Positions 49,175-60,238 of a stretch of DNA of 64,000 nucleotides are shown here, piece after piece (the stretch's first letter is position 1; every line of letters begins with the position of its first letter). The position numbers were made by a program, and so were the translations under genes. The DNA lies in assembly GCA_964016875.1 (NCBI GenBank), contig OZ024719.1, positions 34,272,679 to 34,336,678 of the forward strand, in the 5' to 3' direction. Under the pieces are notes generated by a model. The model ran no database searches and was not told the DNA's origin. It saw only the letters and a program-made list of their open reading frames with translations. Source of the stretch: Fallopia convolvulus (Eukaryota > Streptophyta > Magnoliopsida > Caryophyllales > Polygonaceae).

Positions 49175-50275
49175 TTACATGTAATATTTTTTGAGTCGCG
49201 CGACGTTCCACGTTTTGCTCAGTGTGCGCCCCTCGTCGTCCCTGAGTTTGAAAGCCCCGGGCGCGACTTCTTCTCCGAGGATGTAGGGTCCTTCCCAGTT
49301 AGGGTCCAATTTGCCCCCTTCGGTGCGTCTTAGCACGAGGTTTCCCGTGGCCCAGATGCGAGGTCAGACCTTCTTGTCGTGATACACGGCGACACGCCGC
49401 TTGTATTCTCTAGAGTGCAGGTCCGCCACCTCGCGGATTTCATCTCGGAACTGCAGTTCGACCTTGAGGTTGGCCTCGTTTTCTTTTTCGTCGAAGTTGT
49501 ACACCCTTGCCGATGGAATTAGGGTTTCTACGGGAACGAGGGCTTCCGCCCCGTAGGTAAGAGCGAAGGGGGTCTCGCCCGTTGCGCGGCGCGAGGTCGT
49601 GCGATACGTTCAGAGGACGAGTGGGAGTAATTCGGCCCAGCGGCCTTGTGCCATGCCTAGGCGCTTTTTGAGGTCTGTCAGGATGCGGGCATTAACGTTT
49701 TCTACCTGGCCATTGGACTGGGGATGAGCCATAGAGGAAAATTTAAGGTTGATGCCCAGTTCAGAGCAGAAAGTCCGAGTCTCTTCGCAATCGAATTGGG
49801 GACCATGGTCGGTCATGATTGTCATGGGGACACCGAAACGACAGACGAGGTTCTTCCATAGGAATTCGCAGACCTTTGCCCTGGTGATTTTTGCCATTGC
49901 CTGTGCTTCGATCCACTTCGTGAAGTAGTCTACGATGACCAAAATGTATTGCACTTGGCCAACAGCTTTAGGGAAAGGGCCCAAAATATCCATTCCCCAC
50001 ATCGCGAATGGGCATGGTGCGTGAATGTTGCGGAGGGGAGTCGTCGGGGTGTGCTGGACGTTCCCGTGTTTCTGGCATCCGACGCATCTTTGGACGTAAG
50101 CCTTTGCATCTTGTCGGAGAGTGGGCCAGAAGTATCCCAAATGGACGATTTTGTCTGCCAAAGACCTCCACCCCGGGTGCCCTCCACAAACTCCCTCGTG
50201 GGCCTTGTAGAGGACGTGGTCCGTGGTCTCGGGTGGTATGCACAGCAGGTTGGAGGTCTGAGAGCGGGCTGATGC
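49175..50275 (-). pseudogene. Tat integrase
   Basis: The minus strand shows the integrase zinc-finger region (HEGVCGGHPG-like, then GYFWPTL and CVGCQKHG) and the catalytic core: WGMDILGPFPKAVGQVQYIL, DYFTKWIEA, then TDHGPQFD, with the third acidic residue in HPQSNGQVENVNARIL. The C-terminal region runs to 49175 (WNVARLKKYYM). Stops replace a tryptophan at 49610-49612 (TGG to TGA) and an arginine at 49364-49366 (CGA to TGA). Both look like C-to-T type changes. It would insert element DNA into the genome if intact. Confidence 0.9.
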
Positions 50276-51582
50276 AGAATTTGACGGAGTGGGAGGTTTG
50301 AGAGAACCTGGATGGGATGTGCGTGGAAGTATGGGCGTAGGCGCCTTGCGGCGGTCACTACAGCCAGCGCCATCTTTTCTGCCGGGGAGTATCTCTGCTC
50401 CGCAGGCTGGAGCACGCGACTCATAAAGTATACCGGGTGCATGGCTTCTCTTGTGAGAACCGCGCTGACGGTCTCGGGACTCACCGCCACATATAGTTGC
50501 AAGTCTTCGCCCTCATGTGGAGGTGACAAGGTGGGGAGCTTGGTGAGGAAGATCTTTAACTCGGAGAAAGCAGTCTCGAGTCTCTCGTCCCAAACGAACT
50601 TGTCATTCTTTTTGAGGGCGGCAAAGAATGGGAGGGACTTGTCCGCTAGGCGGGAGCAAAACCTCCCCAAGTAATTTACAACGCCGTTGAGTCTTTGTAC
50701 CTCGGTACGAGATCGGGGAGACCTCATTGCGAGGATAGATTCTATTTTGGCGGGGTTGACGTCGATCTCGCGTTCGCTGATCATGAATCCCAAAAAATTC
50801 CCCGAGGACACGCCAAAAACGCACTTCTCGGGGTTCAGGCTGAGCTGGTGGTGTCCGAGGGTGGTGAAAACCTCGGCGAGGTCAGCCAGGTGCTCCTCGG
50901 GGCCCTTGCTCCGTACCACAATGTCGTCAACGTAGGCGGATACGTTCCTGTCCAGGTGGTCTTTGAAAACCCGATCGATGAGGCGTTGGAATGTGGCCCC
51001 GGCGTTCTTGAGGCCAAACGGCATGACCTTGTAACAGTATGTCCCCCGCTGGGTGATAAAGGACGTCTCTTCCTCATCACGAGGATTCATCGAGATCTGG
51101 TTGTACCCCGATTAGGCGTCGAGGAAACTCAGGACCTCATGCCCAGCAGTCGAATCTACAAGTGCATCGATCGAGGGCAGAGGGTAGCTGTCTTTGGGGC
51201 ATGCCTTGTTGAGGTCCTTGAAGTCTACACACATCCGCCACTTGCCGCTGGCCTTTTTGACCAATACGACATTGGACATCCACTTCGGATATTGGACTTC
51301 GCGTATGAAATCTGCGGCTAGCAGCTTGGCCACCTCTTCATTTGCGGCGGTTGCCCTTTCTTCGTTCATTTTTCTCCGACGCTGCACCACAGGGCGAATG
51401 GCGACGTCAATGTTTAGGGAGTGCTGGGCCAGTGTCCGAGGCACACCTCGGAGATCTTTTGTAGTCCAGGCGAACACGTCGCGGGACCCAGCAAGCAAGG
51501 CCTCTAGTGACGCTGCTGCATCCCCAGTGAGGCAATCCCCGAGGTAGATCTTCTCTGATTTGTTTTCGAAGGGGGTAATCAC
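50276..51582 (-). pseudogene. Tat reverse transcriptase with truncated RNase H
   Basis: The RT N-terminus (51112-51582) has PKWMSNVVLVKKASGKWRMC and ACPKDSYPLPSID. A TAA at 51112-51114 replaces the tyrosine of FLDAYSGYNQ. The frame continues through MPFGLKNAGATFQRLIDRVF and the catalytic YVDDI to the connection/RNase H start (FVWDERLETAFSELK, YFMSRVLQPAEQRYS). It stops matching after LPLRQILHQP near 50275 and jumps directly to integrase zinc-finger sequence. Most of the RNase H region of Tat elements is therefore deleted. Confidence 0.88.
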
Positions 51583-51588
51583 CCTTCT

Positions 51589-52029
51589 TTATGTCTCGGG
51601 AGTGGGTATTGTGAAATCCCGGACCTCGAGGTCTGCTTCGCCTGAAGTCTCTACCATGAACACAGAGCATTTTTGTTTAGCTGAGGTCATGTAGCAGACG
51701 CGACCCTCTTCTTGGTTGCCCTTCACCTCTCCGACACCTCCGCTGGTGGGGAACTTCATTTTAAGGTGGTAGATAGAGACCACCGCTTGGAATTTCATCA
51801 AGGAGACTCTCCCGATGATTGCATTGTAGGCCGAGGGCAGGTGCACCACCGTAAACTCTATCACCTCGGTTCTCGTTGTCGAGCTAGTTCCGAGGGTCAT
51901 CCACAAGTCTATGAGACCAACGACATCGACCTCGGTTCCCGAGAAGGAGGTGAGCTTCCTAGCGTAGGGCCTCAAGGATGTCGCGGAGATCCCCAGCTGC
52001 TCGAAAGCGCCAAAATACATGATGTCCAC
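51589..52029 (-). pseudogene. Tat protease C-terminal part
   Basis: The frame contains DIMYFGAFEQLGI, LPSAYNAIIGRVSLMKFQAV and MKFPT, typical of the region after the active-site D(T/S)G in gypsy proteases. The active-site segment itself is missing, because the sequence joins gag directly to this part near 52030. Confidence 0.75.
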
Positions 52030-52828
52030 GGAGATCGCGCATGTTCTTCTTGCGCTTTCTTGAGCCGTTTAAGTGCCCAACGAAGGACTCGCATAGCTGG
52101 GAAAACGAGGCTATCGACTCGACCTTAAGGCTGGTGAACCACGTCATTGCCGCCTTGTCCAGAGTGGTCGGAAAGATTCGACAGAAAATGGCGTCATTGT
52201 AGGAGTTGACGTTCATCTGGACGGCGTAGTGTTTTATGTGGTCTTTGGGGTCGGCCGTGCCGTCGTAAAGTCCCATTTGCGGCCAATGGAAACCTTTGGG
52301 CATGTGTGCCTCTTGGATCTCGGGCACGAAGGGATTCTTGTATCCACTCTCGACGGATGGGCGAGCAGACTTCGACTTTGACCTTGCCAGAGGGCGTGGC
52401 GCGCTTGCCGCTGTTTCGGACAACTCCATGTCACGCCTTTCTGCACGTCGTGAACGGGATCGCGAGATTTGCATCGGATCTCGGGAGGGTCTCTCCGTGG
52501 TGGATCCGTTCGTGGGCGCCTCCTGCCCCGGCATATAGCCCGGGACATACGCGGGCACGTATTCGGAGTGAGGTTGCCCCTGGGAGGGGATCGGGACATA
52601 CGGGGGAGCTTGGCCCTGTTGGTACTGCCCGTACCCCGGGTAGGGATACTGGTTGAAAGGAGCGCCAACCTGTTCATACCCCTGGAACGGGTATGGGTTT
52701 TGTGGGACATTGTACGTCCAGCCTGGCGGGACCACAAAAGGGTATCCTAACGGACCTGTCGTCGTCCATGGAGGGGTCTCAGCCATATTGTCGGGATGTT
52801 GGGGGAAGAAATTGTTTGGGCAAGCCAT
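52030..52828 (-). pseudogene. Tat gag, C-terminally truncated
   Basis: Starts MACPNNFFPQHPDN at 52828. A Pro/Gly/Tyr/Gln-rich N-terminus precedes the retrotransposon gag domain (about residues 185-270), with YDGTADPKDHIKHYAVQMNV, FPTTLDKAAMTWFTSL and SFSQLCESFVGHL. After RKRKKNM the frame runs into protease sequence out of frame, so the C-terminal part of gag and any zinc knuckle are deleted. Confidence 0.88.
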
Positions 52829-52894
52829 TTTGAGGGGTTTTTAAGGAATCAAGGTTTGCACTTAAGATGGGAAGCTGCTTAGGATGAAGAGGTT

Positions 52895-52910
52895 CCCACA
52901 GACGGCGCCA
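52895..52910 (-). other. Primer-binding site of Tat element
   Basis: TGGCGCCGTCTGTGGG on the minus strand, one or two bases inside the 5' LTR end. The TGGCGCC start is common in Tat/Athila elements. I could not fix the tRNA species. Confidence 0.75.
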
Positions 52911-52911
52911 G

Positions 52912-53669
52912 TGATGAAACCCGAAATAACAACCACGAGACAAGAAACAAGATTATTATATTTGAGTGCAAACACTTGCTCCTTTATTTATGATTTTTCC
53001 GTGGTAGCGAGGTTACAAACCTACAAGGTTGATGTACAACTTTGAGAATCACACCTAGACCTCCTACAAGGTTCCGAGATCGCACCTAAATGTTGCGAGG
53101 TCGATTCTAGGGCGAGGTAGATTTGAGGGTATGATGTAGAGAGTTTTGTGAGTCTCTGTAGTGAGGTTTTAGGCGTGATCGAGGTCCCTGCGCGACTTTG
53201 GGGTCTTTTTGTGGGTTTCTCTTGTCTGTAGCGAGGTCTTTTGACGATGTTCCTATCACGTCGATCTTTAACAAGCAACTTGAGTTCAAGTGGTTTTTCG
53301 ACCCCCTCTTCCTACGAGGTTCTTCTCTATTTATAGAGAATTGGGGGGGCGAGTTTAGGCCAATGTTCGATGTGGGATGCCCGAAATAAGGGTTTTTGAT
53401 TGGTCCGCGAGTGAGGTCACTTGTGATTGGTTTGGGAGTGAGGTTGCTGGTGATTGGTTCGGGAGTGAGGTCGCTTGTGATTGGTTCGAGCGGGCGGGTG
53501 TATTAGTAGAGTCGGTGACGAGGTCGAGACCTCGTCCCGGAATGTTGAGAGACCTCGCATCCGTCGGGAGTTTTGTTTTTAAATAATCGGACATGGACGT
53601 GGGTCCCTAAATTGCCTGTGGGGGTCCCTCTGGGCCCACTTTTTGCTTTTACTGTTTTGGACATCATCA
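52912..53669 (-). repeat. 5' LTR of Tat element
   Basis: 758-bp copy of 37820-38584, bordered by TTAAT at 53670-53674. Confidence 0.95.
53328..53335 (-). promoter_or_regulatory. TATA box in Tat 5' LTR
   Basis: The minus strand reads TTCTCTATAAATAGAGAA. The core TATAAATA in CTATAAATAG context is a canonical plant TATA box placed in the LTR upstream of gag-pol. The same site is in the 3' LTR near 38244-38251. Confidence 0.6.
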
Positions 53670-53674
53670 TTAAT

Positions 53675-54357
53675 GGCCCAAGAGATAGATTAAATCTAAG
53701 TTATGGCTTAATCTCTCAAGTTGATTTTTATTAAATGAAAAATGCAAGGTTTACAATTGAGAGTACAACTAGGATATCTTGGATGGCAAGGCATGAATAG
53801 GATCGACCCATAGAAGGGTGAATTGGTCCTTTCTTACTCTCCAAGATATATTATATATGATTGAAAGCATCTATCCTAAGTCTCCTTATCATATAAATCA
53901 ATTAGATAACTCAATTGACTTAAAGAATAAGAAAACATTATACTAATCCTAAAACTCAAAAGATATAATAATAATAATATGGGAAAGATATATTTCAGCC
54001 AACTAAAATCAACCTATGGCCAAAATTATGCATAAAGATAATAATATCTAGCTAAGGATAGAATTAAAACTAAAGATAAGATTCCCGTAAGACTTGCACA
54101 ATCTTAGTAATTTGCATTTTTTGTCTCTTTTCTGTTGGATTCTGGATTTTATGTAAACCACAAAGTTGTATACCTTTTAATTTTCTTTCCAACGCATGCT
54201 AAACAAACTAAAGATCAATTGTCCAGCCTAAGTTATGACCATTTTACTAAGCAATGTTTTTCATTTGACAAACTTTTTAACTTTCCGACCTTTCATGACT
54301 TGATCCTCTTTCTTGGTGTCCTTGGACGCCATTGATGAACATATTCAAAAGATAATA
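53675..54357 (-). repeat. TR-GAG-type LTR, right half
   Basis: Diverged from 41343-42529 but colinear with it: AAGATTCCCGTAAGACTTG, TTGGATTCTGGATTTTATGT, CAAGTTATGACC-like and TCCTTGGACGCCAT blocks follow in order. Together with 37449-37819 it forms an LTR interrupted by the Tat element. It ends near 54357, where a new element-like sequence starts. No interior or partner LTR is visible, so it is a solo or truncated LTR. Confidence 0.7.
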
Positions 54358-54359
54358 TG

Positions 54360-54540
54360 GACAGGGGCAGAGCCACGTTGGAACGGGTGGGGGCCATGCC
54401 CCCCTCTCCCAAACAATTTTTTTTACCAAAGCAGTAATTTATTGGAAAATGAGAGTTTCGATGGAGAAATTCTTCCGTCTCTTCATCTAGAACAATGCCA
54501 TTAAGGCAAAAGCAATAACTCCAATCCCGTAGTCCATCTC
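54360..54540. other. Unassigned TE-like segment (CAGGGGCAGAGCCACG)
   Basis: Starts CAGGGGCAGAGCCACG with GGGGGCCATGCCCCCC close inside. This word pattern is common at termini of plant DNA elements. The opposite terminus was not found and there is no coding frame. Confidence 0.25.
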
Positions 54541-55686
54541 TTGGGTTTCTCATCAGAAATTCTGAAGTTCATAAATCCCATAGTAATTTGAGATGGGAAC
54601 TAATCAACACAAGTCTCCATTCACCAAATCTTGTTCATTCTGTTCTAGGCACTAGGTAGTCGGTAGGCTAGTAGTGTTCCCGCTTCAGAGTTAGTTGTTG
54701 TTGGTGTTGGAGTCGGAGTCGGCGAGTAGTCATCATAGTCACTAGTCAGGCAGACACAGTCGGAATACCATTCGCCTTCTGATTTCCATGTTTTTAGCAT
54801 AGTTTAGTATGTTTTTCTTGGTCTTTTACTTTAGTTTAGTTGTATTTTTGTGAGTCTTTGGTGTCTTTCTAGTGTAGTTTGCATATTTTGTGAAAAGTAT
54901 GGAAATCAGCCCACTCATCCCAATCTTGATATCGACCCTCTTGGGGTCGGTACCGAGGCACTCAGCCCAACCGACAAGGATAATTGCTCATTAAATGCTT
55001 TTATTCCGTAATCTTTTATCTTTAGTAGGTTTTGTTTTTATGGAAACTTCTTAAGAGGGATGTTCTAGTATAAATACTCTTGTTTAGAACCTCTCTCTGG
55101 GATTTGGACGCCCCTAGGTTTAATTTTCACGTAAGTTTAGTTTTTTAGGAGAGAAGTTGTTGCTTGGAGCACAAGGAAGAGGATTGTTGGAGATTTCTTG
55201 TGTTCTAAGACAAGTTTGAAATTTTAATTCAAGTAAGCCTTTAGTTTTAATTCAATTATGCTCTCTTTTAATTTCTTTTCTTGTTTTTCTCCAATCATGA
55301 GTGACTAGTCTCCTTTTCTAGGGTTGGGGTTAGAAACCCAACATGATTGTGCATGAATGATGATGTGTAGGAATGAATTGATTGCCTTCTATATATTTTT
55401 CTACTTGTTTGTGCAAAAGCTTTGACGAAAGTTGGAGTATTTTCATGTTCTTAACTTGATTGAAAGAGAAAGTTGTGAATTTGAATAAGAGATCATGTTT
55501 GAGATGAAAGTTTAGAACTTTAGAAAAAAGCAAGTAGATTAAGTGAATTGACTTGTGAAAATTGATTGATTTGCTTGATTAATTAAATTAACAAAAGTTG
55601 ATAACTTTATGTTAAAGACATGATATTTATGATTTATGTTATTTGAAATTGCATGATTATGTAGTGTTTGAGCTGTCTTCATAATG
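54541..55686 (+). other. LTR/leader-like region of Athila-like remnant
   Basis: No ORF of interest. TATAAATA at 55069-55076 in AGTATAAATACTCTTG is a plausible plus-strand TATA box. The sequence then passes abruptly into RNase H coding sequence at about 55687. It may be the LTR and leader of the element whose pol fragment follows, with most of gag-pol deleted. Confidence 0.4.
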
Positions 55687-56418
55687 TCTTGAAGCTTTTC
55701 ACATGTTAAGAGAAACCCTCATTTCTGCTTATACAGTCCCCAGACTGGACACTTCTCTTTGAGATTATGTGTGATGCCATCGATTATGCTGTCGGCACAG
55801 TGTTAGGGCAACGGAAGGACAAGAAGCTTCACGCCATATACTATGCAAGTAAGACGCTTGATGAGGCGCAAAGTAAGTATACCACAACAGAGAAGGAATT
55901 CCTTGTTGTGGTATTTGCTTTTGAGAAACTCCGTTCCTATCTTGTTGGTTCTAAAGTGATTGTTTATACTGACCACGAGGTCGTTAGATATTTAATGGCT
56001 AAGAAGGATGCCAAACCTAGGCTACTTCGTTGGATGCTCTTGTTACAGGAATTTGACCATGAAATTAGAGACAACAAGGGAGCTGGAAACTTAGCAGCCG
56101 ATCACTTATCAAGGTTGTCAGTAGAACACATCACAGAGTCCAGCAACGCCGTGCAGATCAATGACTCCAGGCCAGACGAGCACCTCATGCTGAACGAAGT
56201 TGCACAATGCGACAAAAAAAGGCCTACCGACCCTCCATGGGTCGTTATCAACCCTTTTTCGAAATTGGAGCATGCTGGAAAAATCGTTTCCGAGGTGGAA
56301 GAGCCCAATATCAAGGCAGGACAGGCTGTTATTAAGGCAAGGGAGATCATTACCAAGGTGAACAATGAAGTAAGAGGGTCGATAACGACCCTACTGACGA
56401 GCACTTTTACGTCGCTAT
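55687..56418 (+). pseudogene. Athila-like Ty3/gypsy RNase H fragment
   Basis: Reads CLEAFHMLRETLISA, shifts frame near 55735, then follows FEIMCDAIDYAVGTVLGQ, KLHAIYYASKTLDEAQ, YTTTEKEFLVVVFAFEKLRS, VYTDHEVVRYLMAK, LLRWMLLLQEFDHEIRD and AADHLSRL. These are RNase H motifs of the Athila group. Past about residue 120 the product is not recognisable. RT upstream and integrase downstream are missing. Confidence 0.85.
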
Positions 56419-57392
56419 AAAAGCACTGTCAAAGAATTATTCCTAACTTCCGAACCTTAGTAAAGTCGAAGTAAGGGTCGAACCCACATAGACTCAGAAT
56501 ATTTGTATTTAAGTAATATTACTAAATTAAAAGGGGATTTTTGTGATTGTAAACTAAAAATCTAAGTAACTAAAACTAATTAAAACTAAGCAAGTAAAGT
56601 GATTTAAGATTCAAATATGGAGAAAAGCGTCCAACTAGTTTTGTATCCATTGCATACATGTGTTTTGATCCTCGATTATCCTTATTTCAAATTCCCTTGA
56701 CTAATCTATTGTGAATTTATGAATTCAAGCTTAAGGTGGTTGTTAATATACACCGTCTTTAACAACCTTTTAACCAAATAACCTAGAGAACCTTCTATGT
56801 CAAATTGATCATGCAATTAAGTTCAAAGCATTCAATAGAAATAATAATTCATGAATTCCACCGTCTATTCATGAAGTCTTGTGATTAAATTCTCCGCCTT
56901 TGATTAACCTTATTCCACCGTCTATAAGTTTAATCAAAGGATTCATCCATGAATAATCAAATTCCACCGTCTATTTAATTATTCTAGTTGTAATTCAACC
57001 TAGAAGTAAAATAGGTGATCAAGCTATTATAATCCTAAGTGAATTTAATCGATTAAGCACGGAGAGATTCAATCTAGTCAAGGTAAACTAAAATAGTTCA
57101 AATCTCACAAACAATCATGCATACAACTTCAACTAACTAGTTGGACATGAGAAAATTAGCTAGAAATTGTCATTGAAGAAAAATAAAACTTACAAGAGTC
57201 AAATTGATCTTCAATTGCAAAACTAGGGTTTTTGTCTCCCTCCCAATCTCCAAATTCTTCAAACTTAGAACACAAGTAAATGATAGCACAATATCCAAAT
57301 AAAACCTAAAGAAAGTATTTATATTAAGTCTAAAAATATCCAAAATATAAACTAGAGTCAACTATTTGAGCCAAAATTTACCAAAGGTAGAA
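56419..57392. other. Non-coding region with four CACCGTCT motifs
   Basis: No gene. CACCGTCTTT/CACCGTCTAT recurs four times between about 56750 and 56975, each next to AT-rich sequence. GGGTCGAACCCACATAGACT at about 56475-56495 is a phrase common in plant LTR-type repeats. Probably retroelement-derived; borders not seen. Confidence 0.4.
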
Positions 57393-57771
57393 CTTTGACC
57401 AAGATCGGGCCTTGATCGAGTAAACTAAGAAGAATATGAACGAGAATGTGTTTTATTGATGTAGAAATCACAAGAAGTTATGTATATGTATAGTGCCTTG
57501 CTCCTAAGGATTACATCGATTTATATAGCTCCTTAGGGCATATTCTATCTTAATTAAAGATATGATCTTATCTCTAACTAACAAATCTTTGCTTATTTCT
57601 ATCTTGTAACGGATACAACCTCGAGAGGAATCTATCTCGTAACAAATATATCTCGGATTCTCTTTCCTCCAACCGACTTAACTAATCCCGAAGATCTCCC
57701 GTAGCTCTAGATGCGTTGGAGATTTCCTGACTATGGGCTGACGCTTCTTTACCTAAAATCTGGGTCCAACA
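57393..57771 (-). repeat. 3' LTR of second Tat-like element (left border approximate)
   Basis: Inferred from the TG...CA end at 57771 followed by a polypurine-like tract, and from its position before the antisense extra ORF, as in the first Tat element. There is no second copy in the window to confirm it. Confidence 0.5.
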
Positions 57772-58016
57772 ATACCCCTAAATGCAATTTCAAAATTTAA
57801 ACTTCAAATTTCGAAAATTGCATTTAAGTTGATAAGACGCTTGGAGATGCCTTGGAAAACGGGATTTGCTTCAGCTGCCTTTTCTTAATGACCTGAAAGG
57901 CTCTTTTCTTTTTACCATCATTTTGCCTTCGTCTTCTTTCCTTCCCAATCTCGCTCTCGGCTCCTCAGGTAACACTCCCTTCTTCTTCCTCTCTAGTTTT
58001 ACTCTGCTCAATTTCC

Positions 58017-59760
58017 ATGGCCAAACCTTCGCCCTTCACCTCTTCTTCAACCCTAGGTTCCCAAGATCTTTACCATTGCGAAATGGCGCCGGAGGAGATC
58101 ACCGATTGGATCTCCTTTGGTGGCTTTCCTGAGGGGACCCGCTTCCATGCCCCGACTGTCGAGCTCATCGACTAGGTTCGGCCGGGGTGGATCTGCTTTC
58201 TTGATTATCCTTTCACCTTGGGTTTGAAATTTCCCTTCTCTCCTATTGGCATATAAAATCGTTCCTCAGAGGGCAGGCCGCATCACCTTGCATGCTAGGG
58301 ACACCAAAACCCCCTTATTCCTAAGCTGAAAATGTCTTCCCGGTGCTGGCAATCCCGCTTAATCTTTGTGGAGAAAGCGTCTTTAGGCGATCTTGATGAT
58401 GAAGTGAAAGACGTCTTTCGAGATGAATGGAACATATCTCGTAAGGCGATCTGATCTTCTTTGTTTTTTTATAGATACACTCCCGCTACCTTGTTTTCAT
58501 GTTGACCTGTTTGTGCAGTTCCGGTAGGGATCAACTCCAAGTGTACGGATACGGGCGTGTGTCGCCGCTTGCTGAAGATCAAGGCTGAGAAACGCAAACC
58601 CAGAAAGATTCGTCCTGACCTAGGGGGTAGTGGTGAGGATGAAGAATCTCCAGAATCCGACGAAGACAAAACCGAAACGGAAGTCACTCCCCTTTCCTCT
58701 GATATGGCGAGCTCCTCTAAGAAGAAATCAGTTTGGTAGTTCGTTCTTTTCTCCGCTCCCTATACGATTAATTTTTTCAATTTTGTCTTTAAATCTATGT
58801 CCCTTTTTTCTTGAACTCTTCAGGTGCTAGTGTGGATACTTGTGCCGCGATGATGGTTCGCCGGTTGAGGTCCGGCGGTCCCAAACTTCTCGCATCATCT
58901 TCTCCTAGCTCCGAAGCGACTAAGTCTCTCGCGTTGAAGCGAAAAAGAGTTGAAGATTCTCCAGCTTCGCCTGTCGTCAGGAAGAAAGAACCCAAAGATC
59001 TCCTCAGCACTTTCGGGGACACGCTGCTGCCGAACGTCAAGCTGGACTTCCAAGCCCTAACCCCAGACGCCGCATTCAGCCATGTGGGCGCGATGCTAAG
59101 AATGGTAGGTTCGCTTATTTGAGTTTTTTAGATATTTGTTACCGTTTCTTTGGTATTTCTTTGACGCTCACTTGCTTTTTGTCTGGTTTATCCTCATTCT
59201 TCCACTTTTCCCTGTTGTAGGCTTTCCAGGAGCTGATGGCCACCAATGGCCGTTGTCAAGAGGAAATGAGGGCGCTGGAGGAGAAAGAGAAGCAAGCGAG
59301 GGAATTGGCCGCCTCATCGGATAGGAAGGCTCACAAACTCCAATCGTCGGTGGATTCTCTGAGGGTTCAGGTGGAGGATGTTCAGTCCAAGAAGGCATCG
59401 CTCGAGGCGAGGACGGCTGAGGCAAAGAAGGAGATCAAGGGCTTCTCCCAGGTGGTGGTGAGCGTGGCAGCGTACTACACGATGAAGTCTCAAGTGGAGC
59501 TGCTGCAGGACTTTGTTGACGGCAAGAGCGCCAAGTGGGACTTGAAGACGCATCTAGAGGTCTTGGAGGAGTATTACCCCGCTGGCAATCCCCCTCCCAG
59601 CAAGGAGTATTTGGTGGCTGAGGACCGGGAGGAGGATGCTAGCTCTCCGAACAAGGAAAAGGATCAAGAAGACGGTGATGGGGCCCCAACCAGTAAGGAA
59701 GGAGATGGCAAAAAGGCCCTGGATAAGGAGGAGCCTTCGACCACAGCCGATGGACAGTAA
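58017..59760 (+). pseudogene. Extra ORF of second Tat-like element (broken, several exons)
   Basis: Start ATG at 58017 (MAKPSPFTSSSTLG). The first block reaches FLDYPFTLGLKFPFSP, a phrase of plant gypsy-associated Transposase_28-like proteins, but has a TAG near 58174. Later blocks look like exons: 58328-58455 (ends WNISRKAI), 58517-58738 (basic then acidic), 58824-59104 (KRKRVEDSPASPVVRKK, donor GTAGGT) and 59221-59760 (acceptor TTGTAG). The last encodes a coiled coil (about 85 residues) and an acidic Lys/Glu/Asp tail. The coiled-coil plus acidic-tail plan parallels the extra ORF at 40039-47384, though the sequences differ strongly. Confidence 0.62.
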
Positions 59761-60238
59761 GCCCTAGCCGCGCTTCTCTTTGACTTCTGTTTAATGAACT
59801 TTCAGCAGTACTTGTTTTTGTTTTTGTTGTGGATTCGTATGATGACTCAGTAACCCTTTGGCCTGGGGCCTAAAACTTTTATGGCGTCTATTTTGGATGG
59901 TTTTGATGCCCCGTGAATGGCGCAATATTATGTTTGCTTACTTATCTATCTGTGTTTAAAAAACAGCTTTGCGTAATACGTTAGCTTGGGTAGATTCCTA
60001 GAGAATCTTCCGGAATTCGTTGCCCACAGATGGGGTACGCATTAGAGTTTAGCGTTTTAAGAGGGAGTCATGGTGCTCCTCTCTTTAGCGAGTTATGGTG
60101 AATTCTCGTGTAGATTCACATTTCGCTTTTTATATGTTTAATTTTCTGCAAAGGGCCGTGCATAGTTAGTTACTATTAGGCTTTCTTTGGCCATTGCCAA
60201 GGGTCATTAGGAATTGACGCGTTCCTGGGCTATGGATC
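59761..60238. other. Spacer after the extra ORF
   Basis: No gene seen. T-rich, likely 3' untranslated sequence of the plus-strand ORF and intergenic element sequence. It ends at the target duplication GGATC of the solo LTR. Confidence 0.5.

Larger units (their letters stand above)
37820..53669 (-). mobile_element. Tat-lineage Ty3/gypsy LTR retrotransposon with antisense extra ORF
   Basis: LTRs at 37820-38584 and 52912-53669 both start TGATGAAACCCGAAATAAC and end GACATCATCA, flanked by TTAAT (37815-37819 and 53670-53674). The minus-strand order is primer-binding site, gag, protease, RT, integrase, then a 47-bp tandem array. Beyond the array an extra ORF lies on the opposite strand before the 3' LTR. 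This layout (large element, long 3' region, extra ORF, internal tandem repeats) is known for the Tat group (Ogre/Retand relatives). Without the nested element at 41343-45971 it would be about 11.2 kb. Gag-protease and RT-integrase junctions are deleted, so it is defective. Confidence 0.93.

Noticed and set aside
47652..49333. Several long repetitive ORFs (up to 328 codons) on both strands
   Set aside because: They are products of a 47-bp unit lacking stop codons. The same peptide repeats appear in all frames.
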